The notes under the pieces are model-generated. The model ran no database searches. It saw only the letters and a list, made by a program, of their open reading frames with translations, and was not told the origin of the DNA. A program made the translations under genes and the position numbers. 10,972 nt of DNA from Desulfobacula sp. (lineage in GTDB: Bacteria > Desulfobacterota > Desulfobacteria > Desulfobacterales > Desulfobacteraceae), in the NCBI GenBank assembly GCA_029940245.1, contig JAOZRF010000052.1:1-10972 (forward strand), given 5' to 3'. Positions 1-6,362 of the stretch are shown piece after piece. Numbering within the stretch: the first letter of the stretch is position 1; each line of letters starts with the position of its first letter.

Positions 1-105
1 TATGAAAAATCCCGGATACCTTTTGCTACTATTGCGGCTTTTGTTCTTAGGGGGTCAAATGTTAAATCCCCAGTTCAGGCAGGGGTAGAAGAGTTAAATA
101 ATTAA
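1..105 (+). CDS. 3' end of an unrecognised protein-coding gene (partial, cut by left edge)
   Basis: The first reading frame is open from base 1 to a TAA at 103-105 and gives 34 residues. They include a hydrophobic stretch (IPFATIAAFVL) followed by a polar end (GSNVKSPVQAGVEELNN). The residue mix looks like a real soluble-protein C-terminus, but I do not recognise the family and no domain is visible in so short a piece. A second frame is also open here (ATG at 2, stop at 86-88), but its product is a leucine-rich string that looks like an out-of-frame reading. The following bases to about 168 are AT-rich and hold no gene. The hairpin at 173-205 could also end this transcript, though on this strand it has no good T-run after it. 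Confidence 0.5.
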   Translation, partial: YEKSRIPFATIAAFVLRGSNVKSPVQAGVEELNN

Positions 106-134
106 TTTATATTTTTGAAGAAGAACTTAAGAAG

Positions 135-155
135 TGTGTAAAATATGTGTAAAAT
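135..155. repeat. Short tandem direct repeat of TGTGTAAAAT
   Basis: The 10-mer TGTGTAAAAT occurs at 135-144 and again at 146-155, an 11-bp period. It lies in the AT-rich spacer between the left-edge reading frame and the tRNA terminator. A helical-turn spacing could suit a protein-binding site, but two short AT-rich copies can also arise by chance. No function is assigned. Confidence 0.35.
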
Positions 156-168
156 TTAGGGTTCTAAC

Positions 169-205
169 AAAAAAAGGCTTTGAGTGAAAATCACTGAAAG
201 CCTTT
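169..205 (-). terminator. Rho-independent terminator of the tRNA-Phe transcript
   Basis: Bases 173-187 and 191-205 form a 15-bp stem with one internal mismatch and a three-base loop. On the minus strand the stem is followed directly by seven T residues (complement of 169-175), the standard intrinsic-terminator layout. It begins 8 bases beyond the tRNA 3' end, so it should end the tRNA transcript and any read-through from rsmE. On the plus strand only a weak T-containing stretch follows, so stopping transcription from the left-edge gene is possible but less certain. Confidence 0.85.
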
Positions 206-212
206 CTTGTTG

Positions 213-288
213 TGGTGCCCAGGGACAGAATTGAACTGCCGACACGGGGATTTTCAGTCCCCTGCTCTACCGACTGAGCTACCTGGGC
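213..288 (-). tRNA. tRNA-Phe (anticodon GAA)
   Basis: The minus strand folds into a complete 76-nt cloverleaf. The acceptor stem is GCCCAGG with CCTGGGC, and the D stem is GCTC/GAGC around loop AGTCGGTA. The anticodon stem is GGGGA/TCCCC with loop CTGAAAA, placing GAA as the anticodon, which reads UUC/UUU. The T stem is GGCAG/CTGTC, with one G-U pair, around loop TTCAATT. The discriminator is A and the terminal CCA is encoded in the DNA (complement of 213-215), so CCA addition is not needed for maturation. The gene has its own promoter at 305-333 and terminator at 169-205, so it appears to be a monocistronic stable-RNA unit just downstream of rsmE on the same strand. Confidence 0.97.
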
Positions 289-304
289 TCAAACAACAGG
301 AGGG

Positions 305-333
305 TTTATATTCTTTTTGGGATTTCATGTCAA
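305..333 (-). promoter_or_regulatory. Sigma-70 promoter of tRNA-Phe
   Basis: Read on the minus strand, a perfect -35 box TTGACA (complement of 328-333) is followed by exactly 17 bases and then TATAAA (complement of 305-310). Transcription would start near position 298, about 10 bases before the mature tRNA 5' end at 288. The bases just after the -10 box are GC-rich (CCCTCC), the discriminator type known from stringently controlled stable-RNA promoters in proteobacteria. Growth-rate or ppGpp control is therefore a reasonable inference, but it is not shown by sequence alone. Confidence 0.8.
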
Positions 334-359
334 GGGAAAATGTTTGAAAAATTGTGTTT

Positions 360-1094
360 TTAAATATCTCCAAGGATGTGCTGAACAAGAGTACAGCTTG
401 AGATAGCGGCTGTTTCAGCTCTTAAAATTCTGGGCCCAAGGGAATAAGATAAAAATCCTTTTGCTTCTGATTGAGTGATTTCATTTTTTGAAAATCCCCC
501 TTCAGGCCCGATAAGAATCAGTATTTTTTGATTGGAAGTTTTTTTTTCCAGTGTATCAAGCCTTTGGGTCGCATTTTCCCAAAAGGCAATTTTTAAATCG
601 TGGGACTCGGAAGTGTTTAACAATTGCTCAAAACTTATGGGGTTTGAAATTTCTGGAAGCCTGCTTCTGCGGCATTGTTTCAAGGATTCCTGTGCGATGA
701 TTTCCCATCGCTGATGCCGATTTCCCATGCTTTTTCTATTTGGGGTGGGAATGGATCGTTCACAATAAAAGGGAATCCATTCATAGATGCCAAGCTGGGT
801 AATATGTTTGATTACAAGATCCATTTTTTTATCTTTGAGCATAGCCGAGCACAGGGTAATATTTATGGGAGATTCTGTTAAAGATTCATGTTCGTCAATT
901 ATATCAATCCTTATATTGTCTGGAGAGATATCCGTAATTATGGCAGTATAATCTTTGCCTTGACCATTTGTGATGTCTATTCTGTCTGTTTTATTTAACC
1001 TTAAAACTTTTGCAATGTGTTTTGCATCCTGTCCATGGATGATTGCTTTTGAGGGTAAAGAATTGATTTGTGGAATAATAAATTTTTGCATCAT
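360..1094 (-). CDS. rsmE: 16S rRNA (uracil-1498-N3)-methyltransferase RsmE
   Basis: This is a 244-residue protein, the usual length for RsmE, a SPOUT-class enzyme that uses S-adenosylmethionine to methylate N3 of U1498 in helix 44 of 16S rRNA in the small subunit. The N-terminal 70 or so residues match the PUA-like RNA-binding part (HIAKVLRL near residues 26-33). The C-terminal knot carries the two family signatures for cofactor binding: GPEGGFS at 196-202 and LGPRILRAETA at 219-229. A conserved ERS motif lies in the middle. Two consecutive ATG codons open the frame (1092-1094 and 1089-1091). Neither has a clear Shine-Dalgarno sequence on this strand, so the start is uncertain by one codon. 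It is transcribed divergently from the 1233 gene, with tRNA-Phe downstream. Confidence 0.93.
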   Translation of the reverse strand: MMQKFIIPQINSLPSKAIIHGQDAKHIAKVLRLNKTDRIDITNGQGKDYTAIITDISPDNIRIDIIDEHESLTESPINITLCSAMLKDKKMDLVIKHITQLGIYEWIPFYCERSIPTPNRKSMGNRHQRWEIIAQESLKQCRRSRLPEISNPISFEQLLNTSESHDLKIAFWENATQRLDTLEKKTSNQKILILIGPEGGFSKNEITQSEAKGFLSYSLGPRILRAETAAISSCTLVQHILGDI

Positions 1095-1145
1095 AAGATT
1101 GTTTAAACTAAAGGAGGAGTCATTGTAAATGGCTTTTTTAAATAG

Positions 1146-1174
1146 TTGACACTTTGATCTGGCTTTGGTATTTT
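1146..1174 (+). promoter_or_regulatory. Candidate sigma-70 promoter for the 1233 gene (and possibly valS-nadC)
   Basis: TTGACA at 1146-1151 is followed by a 17-base spacer and TATTTT at 1169-1174, which matches four of six consensus positions. Transcription would start near 1181, leaving a leader of about 50 bases before the ATG at 1233. A weaker overlapping alternative is TTGACC at 1175-1180 with TAATAT at 1197-1202. The site lies in the only sizeable spacer upstream of the plus-strand run that leads into valS and nadC. Confidence 0.5.
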
Positions 1175-1232
1175 TTGACCTTTGCAGATATTGGACTAAT
1201 ATTGTTTTTTATCTTAATCAAGTGAGGGCATT

Positions 1233-1724
1233 ATGGCCGACGAGACAGATTGGTATGATGATTTTATAAAAGAAGAACAGACAGATGAGAAAATTGTTGA
1301 TCTGACGGATATTGTTGATGGGGAAAAAATGCCCTCAATACAGGAAGATATCATTGAACTTAGGGATATTGTTGAAGATGACACTGATGTTCCGGATATG
1401 GACAGTATTCAGAAAGAGGATCTCACGTCCAAAGAAAATTTTGAACAGGAAGATGATATTTCTTTTAAAGAAGGCCTTGAGCTTGAAATGGATGATACTG
1501 CGGATGAGATACCAGTTGAACCTTATGTGGCTACAGCGCCTGGCCTGGAGCCGAGTGTGACCCAGGAACAGCTGGAAGCCGCTCTGGAGAGGGTAATTGA
1601 AAAAAAATTTGCTGATAAAATAGACATGCTTTTGCTTGAGGGCATGGAAAAAGCGATTAAAAAGGAAATTATTGAAATCAAGGCACGGTTGAAAAAGGAT
1701 CTTGATCAGATGGAAAACATTTAA
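1233..1724 (+). CDS. Small acidic protein with helical C-terminus, function unknown
   Basis: This 163-residue protein is not from a family I can name with confidence. Residues 1-95 are dominated by Asp and Glu, look disordered, and contain two related blocks, IVDLTDIVD (21-29) and IIELRDIVE (40-48). A proline-containing linker follows (94-107). Residues 109-160 then look like amphipathic helices, with hydrophobic residues spaced for packing (VIEKKFADKIDMLLLEGMEK at 121-140) and a Lys-rich end. There is no signal peptide, membrane segment or cysteine, so it should be cytoplasmic. The ATG at 1233 is preceded by GAGGG at about 7 bases. An acidic N-terminus plus short C-terminal helices recalls PopZ-like (DUF2497) polar organisers, but this is only an analogy of layout. 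It is followed by a terminator-like hairpin and then valS. Confidence 0.8.
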   Translation: MADETDWYDDFIKEEQTDEKIVDLTDIVDGEKMPSIQEDIIELRDIVEDDTDVPDMDSIQKEDLTSKENFEQEDDISFKEGLELEMDDTADEIPVEPYVATAPGLEPSVTQEQLEAALERVIEKKFADKIDMLLLEGMEKAIKKEIIEIKARLKKDLDQMENI

Positions 1725-1752
1725 GTTCAGGCAATTAATATATCAAAAAGTT

Positions 1753-1782
1753 ATGGGGATTCAATACAAGGTCCCCATTTTT
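1753..1782 (+). terminator. Terminator-like hairpin between the acidic-protein gene and valS
   Basis: ATGGGGA (1753-1759) pairs with TCCCCAT (1772-1778) to form a 7-bp stem with a 12-base loop, followed by TTTTT at 1778-1782 and further AT-rich sequence. It starts 28 bases after the stop of the acidic-protein gene and ends 28 bases before the valS ATG. It can end the upstream transcript, fully or in part. I see no convincing promoter between it and valS, so partial read-through or attenuation is possible. The stem is short and the loop large, so termination may be weak. Confidence 0.55.
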
Positions 1783-1810
1783 ATTAATATTGGGGTTTAG
1801 GAGTTGTTAT

Positions 1811-4468
1811 ATGAGTTCTGATCATCTGGATAAAGGATATGAGCCATCATGTATTGAAAAAAAATGGTATACGTACTGGCTTGATAATGGATTCTTTAAG
1901 GCTGAAGATAAAAGTGATAAAAAAGCATTCTCCATTGTTATTCCGCCGCCCAATGTCACGGGTGTTCTTCACATGGGCCATGCGTTAAATAATGTTATTC
2001 AGGATATTATGTGCAGGTATAGACGGCTTCTGGGCTATAATGTTCTGTGGATGCCGGGAACAGACCATGCCGGTATTGCAACCCAGAATGTGGTTGAAAG
2101 AGATCTTGCAGCAAAAGGACTGACCCGGGATCAGATCGGCAGGGAAGAATTTATAAAACACGTATGGAAGTGGCGTGAAAAGTCTGGCGGGGCGATTATT
2201 AACCAGCTCAAAAGGCTTGGTGCTTCCTGTGACTGGGATCGGGAACGGTTCACAATGGATGAGGGGTTGTCCGATGCTGTCCGCAAGGTGTTTGTAAGGC
2301 TTTATAAAGAAGGACTGATTTATCAGGGTCAATATATTATTAACTGGTGCCCCCGGTGCAAAACAGCCCTTGCTGATCTTGAAGTTGAGTATGAGGAAGA
2401 AGACGGTTATTTATATTATATAAGATACCCATTTGTGAATAGAAAACAGGGACTTACCGTTGCAACCACACGGCCTGAAACCATGTTTGGTGATATGGCT
2501 GTTGCCGTAAACCCTACAGATAAAAGGTTTAAGGATCTTGAGGAGAAGCAGATAAGGCTTCCTTTAACAGACAGGGTCATCCCGATTATTAAAGATGATT
2601 ATGTGGATATCCAGTTTGGAACGGGTGCATTAAAGGTCACCCCTGCCCATGATCCCAATGATTTTTTTCTGGGAGAAAAACACGGGCTTGAAAAATTAAA
2701 AGTAATTGGTGATGACGGGCAGATGCTTGATGGTGCGGGAAGATTCTCGGGCATGGACAGGTTTGAATGTCGTAAAAAGGCTGTCGAAGCACTCATTGAA
2801 CAGGGTTTGCTGGTTAAAAAAGAACCTATAAAACACAGCGTGGGTAATTGTTATCGGTGCAGGACTGTTGTTGAACCGTCCATTTCAAAACAATGGTTTG
2901 TCAAGGTGGCTCCCCTGGCAAAAAAAGCGTCTGATGCCGTTCGTAACGGAAGAACAAATATTATTCCGGACAATTGGTCAAAAACCTATTTTGAATGGAT
3001 GGATAATATCAGGGACTGGTGTATTTCAAGACAGATATGGTGGGGTCACAGAATTCCCGTATGGAAATGCCCTGACTGTGGACAAGAGATTGTTGAGGAA
3101 ATCGACCCGAGCCATTGTACTGTCTGTGGATCAAGTAAGCTTGTTCAGGAGACAGATGTGCTGGACACCTGGTTTTCAAGCGCTCTGTGGCCTTTCTCAA
3201 CCATGGGCTGGCCGGAAAATACAGATCTTTTAAAGACATTTTATCCCACCAATGTCCTGGTGACCGGTTTTGATATTCTTTTTTTCTGGGTGGCCCGGAT
3301 GATGATGATGGGTACTTATTTTATGGATGAGGTTCCCTTTAACGATGTTTACATTCATGCCCTTGTCAGGGACGAGCATGGAAAAAAGATGAGCAAATCA
3401 AAAGGCAATGTCATAGATCCCTTAAAAGTGATTGATGAATATGGTGCAGATGCTTTCAGGTTTACTTTAGCAGCCTTTGCAGCCCAGGGCCGTGATGTTA
3501 AGATGTCGGAATCAAGGGTGGAAGGTTACAGACATTTTGTTAACAAACTCTGGAATGCATCACGATTTGCGCTTATGCATATTAGTGTAAAAGACACCCG
3601 AATTGATTTAAAAAAAATATCTCTGGTTGAAAAATGGATTCTTTCGCGCTGTGCCCAGACTTCTCTGGAAGTCAAGCAGGGAATTGAAAATTATAAGTTT
3701 AATGAGGCTGCATCAGCCATATATCAGTTTGTATGGCATGAGTTCTGCGACTGGTATTTGGAAACTGCTAAACCAGCGCTTTATGAGAAAGAGGGTGTTC
3801 AAAGAAGAGATATTGCCAGAAGTGTTCTGTCAAAAGTCCTTGAAGATATTCTTATTATGCTTCATCCCTTTATGCCCTTTGTTACGGAAGAGATATACAG
3901 CATTCTGCCGGCAACAAATGGATCTGTTATGGCTGCGGCTTACCCTTATAATGAAAAAGATTACAAAATTAACAGGAATGAGGCCGTTGAAAAGGATATG
4001 GATTTTATTTTTGGCCTGATTTCCGGTATCCGGAATATCAGAAGCGAGATGAATATTCAGCCATCCATGAAAATTAAAGTGCTGGCACATACAGCAGATG
4101 GAAAAGAAAAAATTCTTATTGCTGAAAATAAATCCATTATTGCAAACCTTGCTGCCCTTGAAAGTTTTTATTTTTGTGAAGCAGATCTAATCCCTCCATC
4201 CAGTGCCTCTGCCATCATTGGCAATACAACATGCTTTGTTTTGCTTGAGGGAGTTATTGAGTTTGACAAGGAGATTATAAAACTTGAAAAAGAGCTTGAA
4301 AAAAATACCAAAGAACTTTTAACAATACAGAAAAGACTTTATAATGAAAATTTCCTTGAAAAGGCACCGGAAGAAGTGATCCAAAAAGTTAAAGATCAGC
4401 ATATTGATCTTGAGGGAAAAAATAACAAACTCAAGGATAATCTTGAAAGAATTCAGAAAATGAAGTGA
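1811..4468 (+). CDS. valS: Valine--tRNA ligase ValS
   Basis: This class Ia aminoacyl-tRNA synthetase charges tRNA-Val with valine using ATP, in the cytoplasm. At 885 residues it is full length for a bacterial ValRS. The HIGH signature is HMGH (54-57), after PPPNVTG, and the KMSKS signature is at 526-530. The editing domain, which hydrolyses Thr-tRNA-Val, is marked by TTRPETMFGD (219-228). Cys pairs at 180/183 and 347/350, and a zinc-ribbon-like set at 420/423/436/439, are intact. The anticodon-binding domain follows, and residues 815-885 form the C-terminal coiled coil typical of ValRS. The ATG at 1811 is preferred because AGGAG at 1799-1803 sits 7 bases upstream. An in-frame TTG at 1790 would place that site inside the gene. 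nadC begins 6 bases after the stop, so the two are probably cotranscribed. Confidence 0.98.
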   Translation: MSSDHLDKGYEPSCIEKKWYTYWLDNGFFKAEDKSDKKAFSIVIPPPNVTGVLHMGHALNNVIQDIMCRYRRLLGYNVLWMPGTDHAGIATQNVVERDLAAKGLTRDQIGREEFIKHVWKWREKSGGAIINQLKRLGASCDWDRERFTMDEGLSDAVRKVFVRLYKEGLIYQGQYIINWCPRCKTALADLEVEYEEEDGYLYYIRYPFVNRKQGLTVATTRPETMFGDMAVAVNPTDKRFKDLEEKQIRLPLTDRVIPIIKDDYVDIQFGTGALKVTPAHDPNDFFLGEKHGLEKLKVIGDDGQMLDGAGRFSGMDRFECRKKAVEALIEQGLLVKKEPIKHSVGNCYRCRTVVEPSISKQWFVKVAPLAKKASDAVRNGRTNIIPDNWSKTYFEWMDNIRDWCISRQIWWGHRIPVWKCPDCGQEIVEEIDPSHCTVCGSSKLVQETDVLDTWFSSALWPFSTMGWPENTDLLKTFYPTNVLVTGFDILFFWVARMMMMGTYFMDEVPFNDVYIHALVRDEHGKKMSKSKGNVIDPLKVIDEYGADAFRFTLAAFAAQGRDVKMSESRVEGYRHFVNKLWNASRFALMHISVKDTRIDLKKISLVEKWILSRCAQTSLEVKQGIENYKFNEAASAIYQFVWHEFCDWYLETAKPALYEKEGVQRRDIARSVLSKVLEDILIMLHPFMPFVTEEIYSILPATNGSVMAAAYPYNEKDYKINRNEAVEKDMDFIFGLISGIRNIRSEMNIQPSMKIKVLAHTADGKEKILIAENKSIIANLAALESFYFCEADLIPPSSASAIIGNTTCFVLLEGVIEFDKEIIKLEKELEKNTKELLTIQKRLYNENFLEKAPEEVIQKVKDQHIDLEGKNNKLKDNLERIQKMK

Positions 4469-4474
4469 AGGGCC

Positions 4475-5305
4475 ATGAACACAATAGAAAATATAATCAA
4501 GTTGGCACTTTTTGAAGATTCAGGTCTGGGGGATATTACAGCAGAATGTATTTTGCCCGAACCTCTTTCTGGCAAAGGCGTGATCATTGCCAAAGAGTCC
4601 TTTGTCCTTGCCGGGATCAAGGTGGCAAAAACGGTGTTCAAATTGTTGGATCCGGATTGTCACACAAGTTCTTTTTTTTCAGATGGCGATCCTGTCAAAA
4701 AAGGTGAGGTCGTGTTTGAGGTTCGAGGAGATCTTTTATCCCTTTTAAAAGGTGAGCGAGTGGCCTTGAATTTTTTACAGCGTCTTTCAGGAATCGCCAC
4801 ATTGACCCGCTCATATATGGATGAACTTAAGGGCTCAAAAGTCCGCCTGACAGATACGAGGAAAACCACTCCAGGCCTTCGCAGTCTTGAAAAAGAAGCC
4901 GTCAGGGCAGGTGGTGCATATAATCACCGGATGTCATTATACGATGGTATATTGATTAAGGATAATCATATTGCAGTTGCAGGTTCCATCACAAAGGCTG
5001 TGCATCTGGTTAAAAAAAGAGCATCCCATTTGATGAAAATAGAGGTTGAGGTTTCAAATCTTGATGAAGTTAAAGAAGCAATTGATGCGGATGTTGAAGT
5101 GATCATGCTGGATAATATGTCCCATGAAAGGATGTCGGCTGCAGTAAATTATATAAAAGGCAGGGCAATTGTGGAGGCTTCGGGGAATGTCTCTTTGGAA
5201 ACCTTGAATAAAATTGCTGCCACGGGTGTGGATGTGATTTCCTGTGGAGCGCTCACCCATCAGGCAAGATCTGTGGATTTGAGCATGCAGATTACTAGTG
5301 CCTGA
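4475..5305 (+). CDS. nadC: Nicotinate-nucleotide diphosphorylase (carboxylating), quinolinate phosphoribosyltransferase
   Basis: NadC converts quinolinate and phosphoribosyl pyrophosphate to nicotinate mononucleotide, CO2 and pyrophosphate, the step where de novo NAD synthesis joins the shared pathway. The 276-residue length is normal for the family. Residues 1-110 form the N-terminal sandwich domain, and the rest is the barrel. Substrate-binding signatures are intact: TDTRKTTPG (126-134), the GGAYNHR block (146-152), the KDNH motif (162-165), the EVEV and MLDNMS strands near 190-215, and EASGNV (234-239). The ATG follows valS by 6 bases with AAGGG immediately upstream, a close but plausible ribosome-binding site that suggests translation coupled to valS. 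nadA and nadB are not in the window, so NAD genes are not clustered here. The gene ends convergently with the GGDEF regulator. Confidence 0.97.
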   Translation: MNTIENIIKLALFEDSGLGDITAECILPEPLSGKGVIIAKESFVLAGIKVAKTVFKLLDPDCHTSSFFSDGDPVKKGEVVFEVRGDLLSLLKGERVALNFLQRLSGIATLTRSYMDELKGSKVRLTDTRKTTPGLRSLEKEAVRAGGAYNHRMSLYDGILIKDNHIAVAGSITKAVHLVKKRASHLMKIEVEVSNLDEVKEAIDADVEVIMLDNMSHERMSAAVNYIKGRAIVEASGNVSLETLNKIAATGVDVISCGALTHQARSVDLSMQITSA

Positions 5306-5327
5306 ACGAAAACTTTGTTCAGGTACT
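5297..5327. terminator. Inverted repeat between convergent genes, possible bidirectional terminator
   Basis: Bases 5297-5307 and 5317-5327 pair over 11 bp (one G-U) around a 9-base loop, with core CCTGAAC/GTTCAGG. The stop codon of nadC lies inside the left arm, and the right arm ends 2 bases before the stop of the minus-strand regulator gene. Position between two converging genes suggests a shared transcription end. Neither strand has a proper T-run afterwards, so it may act as an RNA 3'-end stabiliser or a factor-dependent stop instead. Confidence 0.45.
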
Positions 5328-5329
5328 AA

Positions 5330-6232
5330 CTATGAAACAAGATAGGTTAATTTGTTCCGGCCGTTTTTCTTTGATTTATACATGGCCTTATCTGCCCGGT
5401 CGATAAATGACTTGAAATTTTCTCCCGGCACAAGTTCTGCGGCACCCAGACTGACTGTGACAAAAGCTTTTGTTCCCGGCTCAGGCTCAAAGATCCGGGA
5501 ACTGATGCTGTCTTTTATCCTATTGCCGACCATACAGGCTTTTTGAAGCATGGTTTCCGGCAGAAGAAGGGTAAATTCTTCTCCGCCATAACGATAGGCC
5601 GTGTCCATGGATCTCATACAGGAATTAATCGTTTCCCCAATTTTCATGAGCACCTTATCCCCTTCAAGGTGTCCCCAGGTATCATTATAGTTTTTAAAGA
5701 GATCAATATCCAGAATGAGTAAAGACAGGGCCCGGGAATAGCGGGTATGCCGGTCAACCTCAGTTTTTATCTGGGCAAAAAAATGTCGTGAGTTATAAAG
5801 CCTTGTTAATGCATCGGTAATGGCAATTTTTTCAAGTTTTTTCAAGAGTTTGTTGCGTTCTTGTTTAAAGTTGGCTTCTCTTAACACTCTTTTAATTCGC
5901 AAATTCAGTTCTTCAAAACGAAATGGTTTGAAAATAAAATCACTGGCACCTGCCTGAACCGCTTTTTCATACGAATAGTCTACAGTGTAGCCCGTCATGA
6001 CCATGACATCAATATCATAAGACTCTTTTATCCTGCGGGTGAGTTCCAGCCCATCCATTCCCTGCATCATAATATCGGTAAGGACAATATTTGCTTCAAA
6101 TGAATTGAGTATTTCCAAGGCTTCTGTTGCATTTGATGCACTTTTAACATCATAATGTATTGCTTTCAGATATTGTGTTACAGTATCTGTAATGGCAATA
6201 TCGTCATCAACAATCAGAATAGAATATGGCAT
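5330..6232 (-). CDS. Response regulator with REC and GGDEF domains, probable diguanylate cyclase
   Basis: The 300-residue protein has two domains. Residues 4-118 are a phosphoreceiver: acidic pocket D9-D11, phosphoacceptor D53 (LTDIMM), switch T80 and K102 (FKPF). A short charged helix near 119-136 leads to a GGDEF domain with DALTRLYN at 140-147, D175xD177 for metal and the active-site loop GGEEF at 216-220. RSMD at 207-210 lies five residues before that loop and matches the RxxD inhibitory site, so product feedback is likely. All key residues are intact, so it should make c-di-GMP from two GTP when phosphorylated, like PleD/WspR-type proteins. The ATG at 6232 is chosen because it starts the REC fold directly; an in-frame TTG at 6292 would overlap a TATAAA promoter-like box. 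No histidine kinase is adjacent. Confidence 0.93.
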   Translation of the reverse strand: MPYSILIVDDDIAITDTVTQYLKAIHYDVKSASNATEALEILNSFEANIVLTDIMMQGMDGLELTRRIKESYDIDVMVMTGYTVDYSYEKAVQAGASDFIFKPFRFEELNLRIKRVLREANFKQERNKLLKKLEKIAITDALTRLYNSRHFFAQIKTEVDRHTRYSRALSLLILDIDLFKNYNDTWGHLEGDKVLMKIGETINSCMRSMDTAYRYGGEEFTLLLPETMLQKACMVGNRIKDSISSRIFEPEPGTKAFVTVSLGAAELVPGENFKSFIDRADKAMYKSKKNGRNKLTYLVS

Positions 6233-6362
6233 GATTTTTTTCCCAGGGTAATATCCTTTGGTTCTAACTTTTCTTGACACTTTATAATGCAATTGGTAAA
6301 TACATTAACATAACATTTAACCGGATGCGTATTATTTGTCAATATATTAGTTTGGAGTAAGA
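6233..6362. promoter_or_regulatory. Divergent promoter region between the GGDEF regulator gene and lepA
   Basis: This 130-bp AT-rich spacer separates two divergent genes, so it should hold promoters for both. For the minus-strand regulator gene a TATAAA box lies at 6281-6286, about 50 bases upstream of the ATG, but no good -35 box is found at normal spacing. For lepA, TATTAT at 6330-6335 is a fair -10 box, with TTAACA at 6305-6310 as a weak -35 at an over-long 19-base spacing. The boxes are suggestive only. Confidence 0.35.

Noticed and set aside
2..88. Second-frame reading with ATG at 2 at the left edge
   Set aside because: The product is a leucine-rich string of 28 residues with no ribosome-binding site visible; the first frame gives a more protein-like sequence and continues further.
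213..360. Integration site for a mobile element at tRNA-Phe
   Set aside because: No integrase gene and no repeated copy of the tRNA 3' end is found within the window.
1101..1108. Palindrome GTTTAAAC in the rsmE upstream region
   Set aside because: An 8-bp AT-rich palindrome alone is expected by chance and has no second copy nearby.
1790..1810. Upstream TTG start for valS giving seven extra residues
   Set aside because: The AGGAG site at 1799-1803 is placed for the ATG at 1811, and the extra residues do not belong to the ValRS N-terminus.
1725..1810. T-box riboswitch as control for valS
   Set aside because: The 86-base gap is too short, and no specifier stem or T-box consensus is visible; only a simple hairpin with a T-run is present.
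1985..2332. Minus-strand 115-codon open frame inside valS
   Set aside because: It lies opposite strongly conserved ValRS catalytic and tRNA-binding sequence and shows no family features.
6233..6292. Twenty-residue N-terminal extension of the REC-GGDEF protein from a TTG at 6292
   Set aside because: The REC fold begins at the ATG at 6232, and the extension is basic, unlike the family, and covers a TATAAA promoter-like box.
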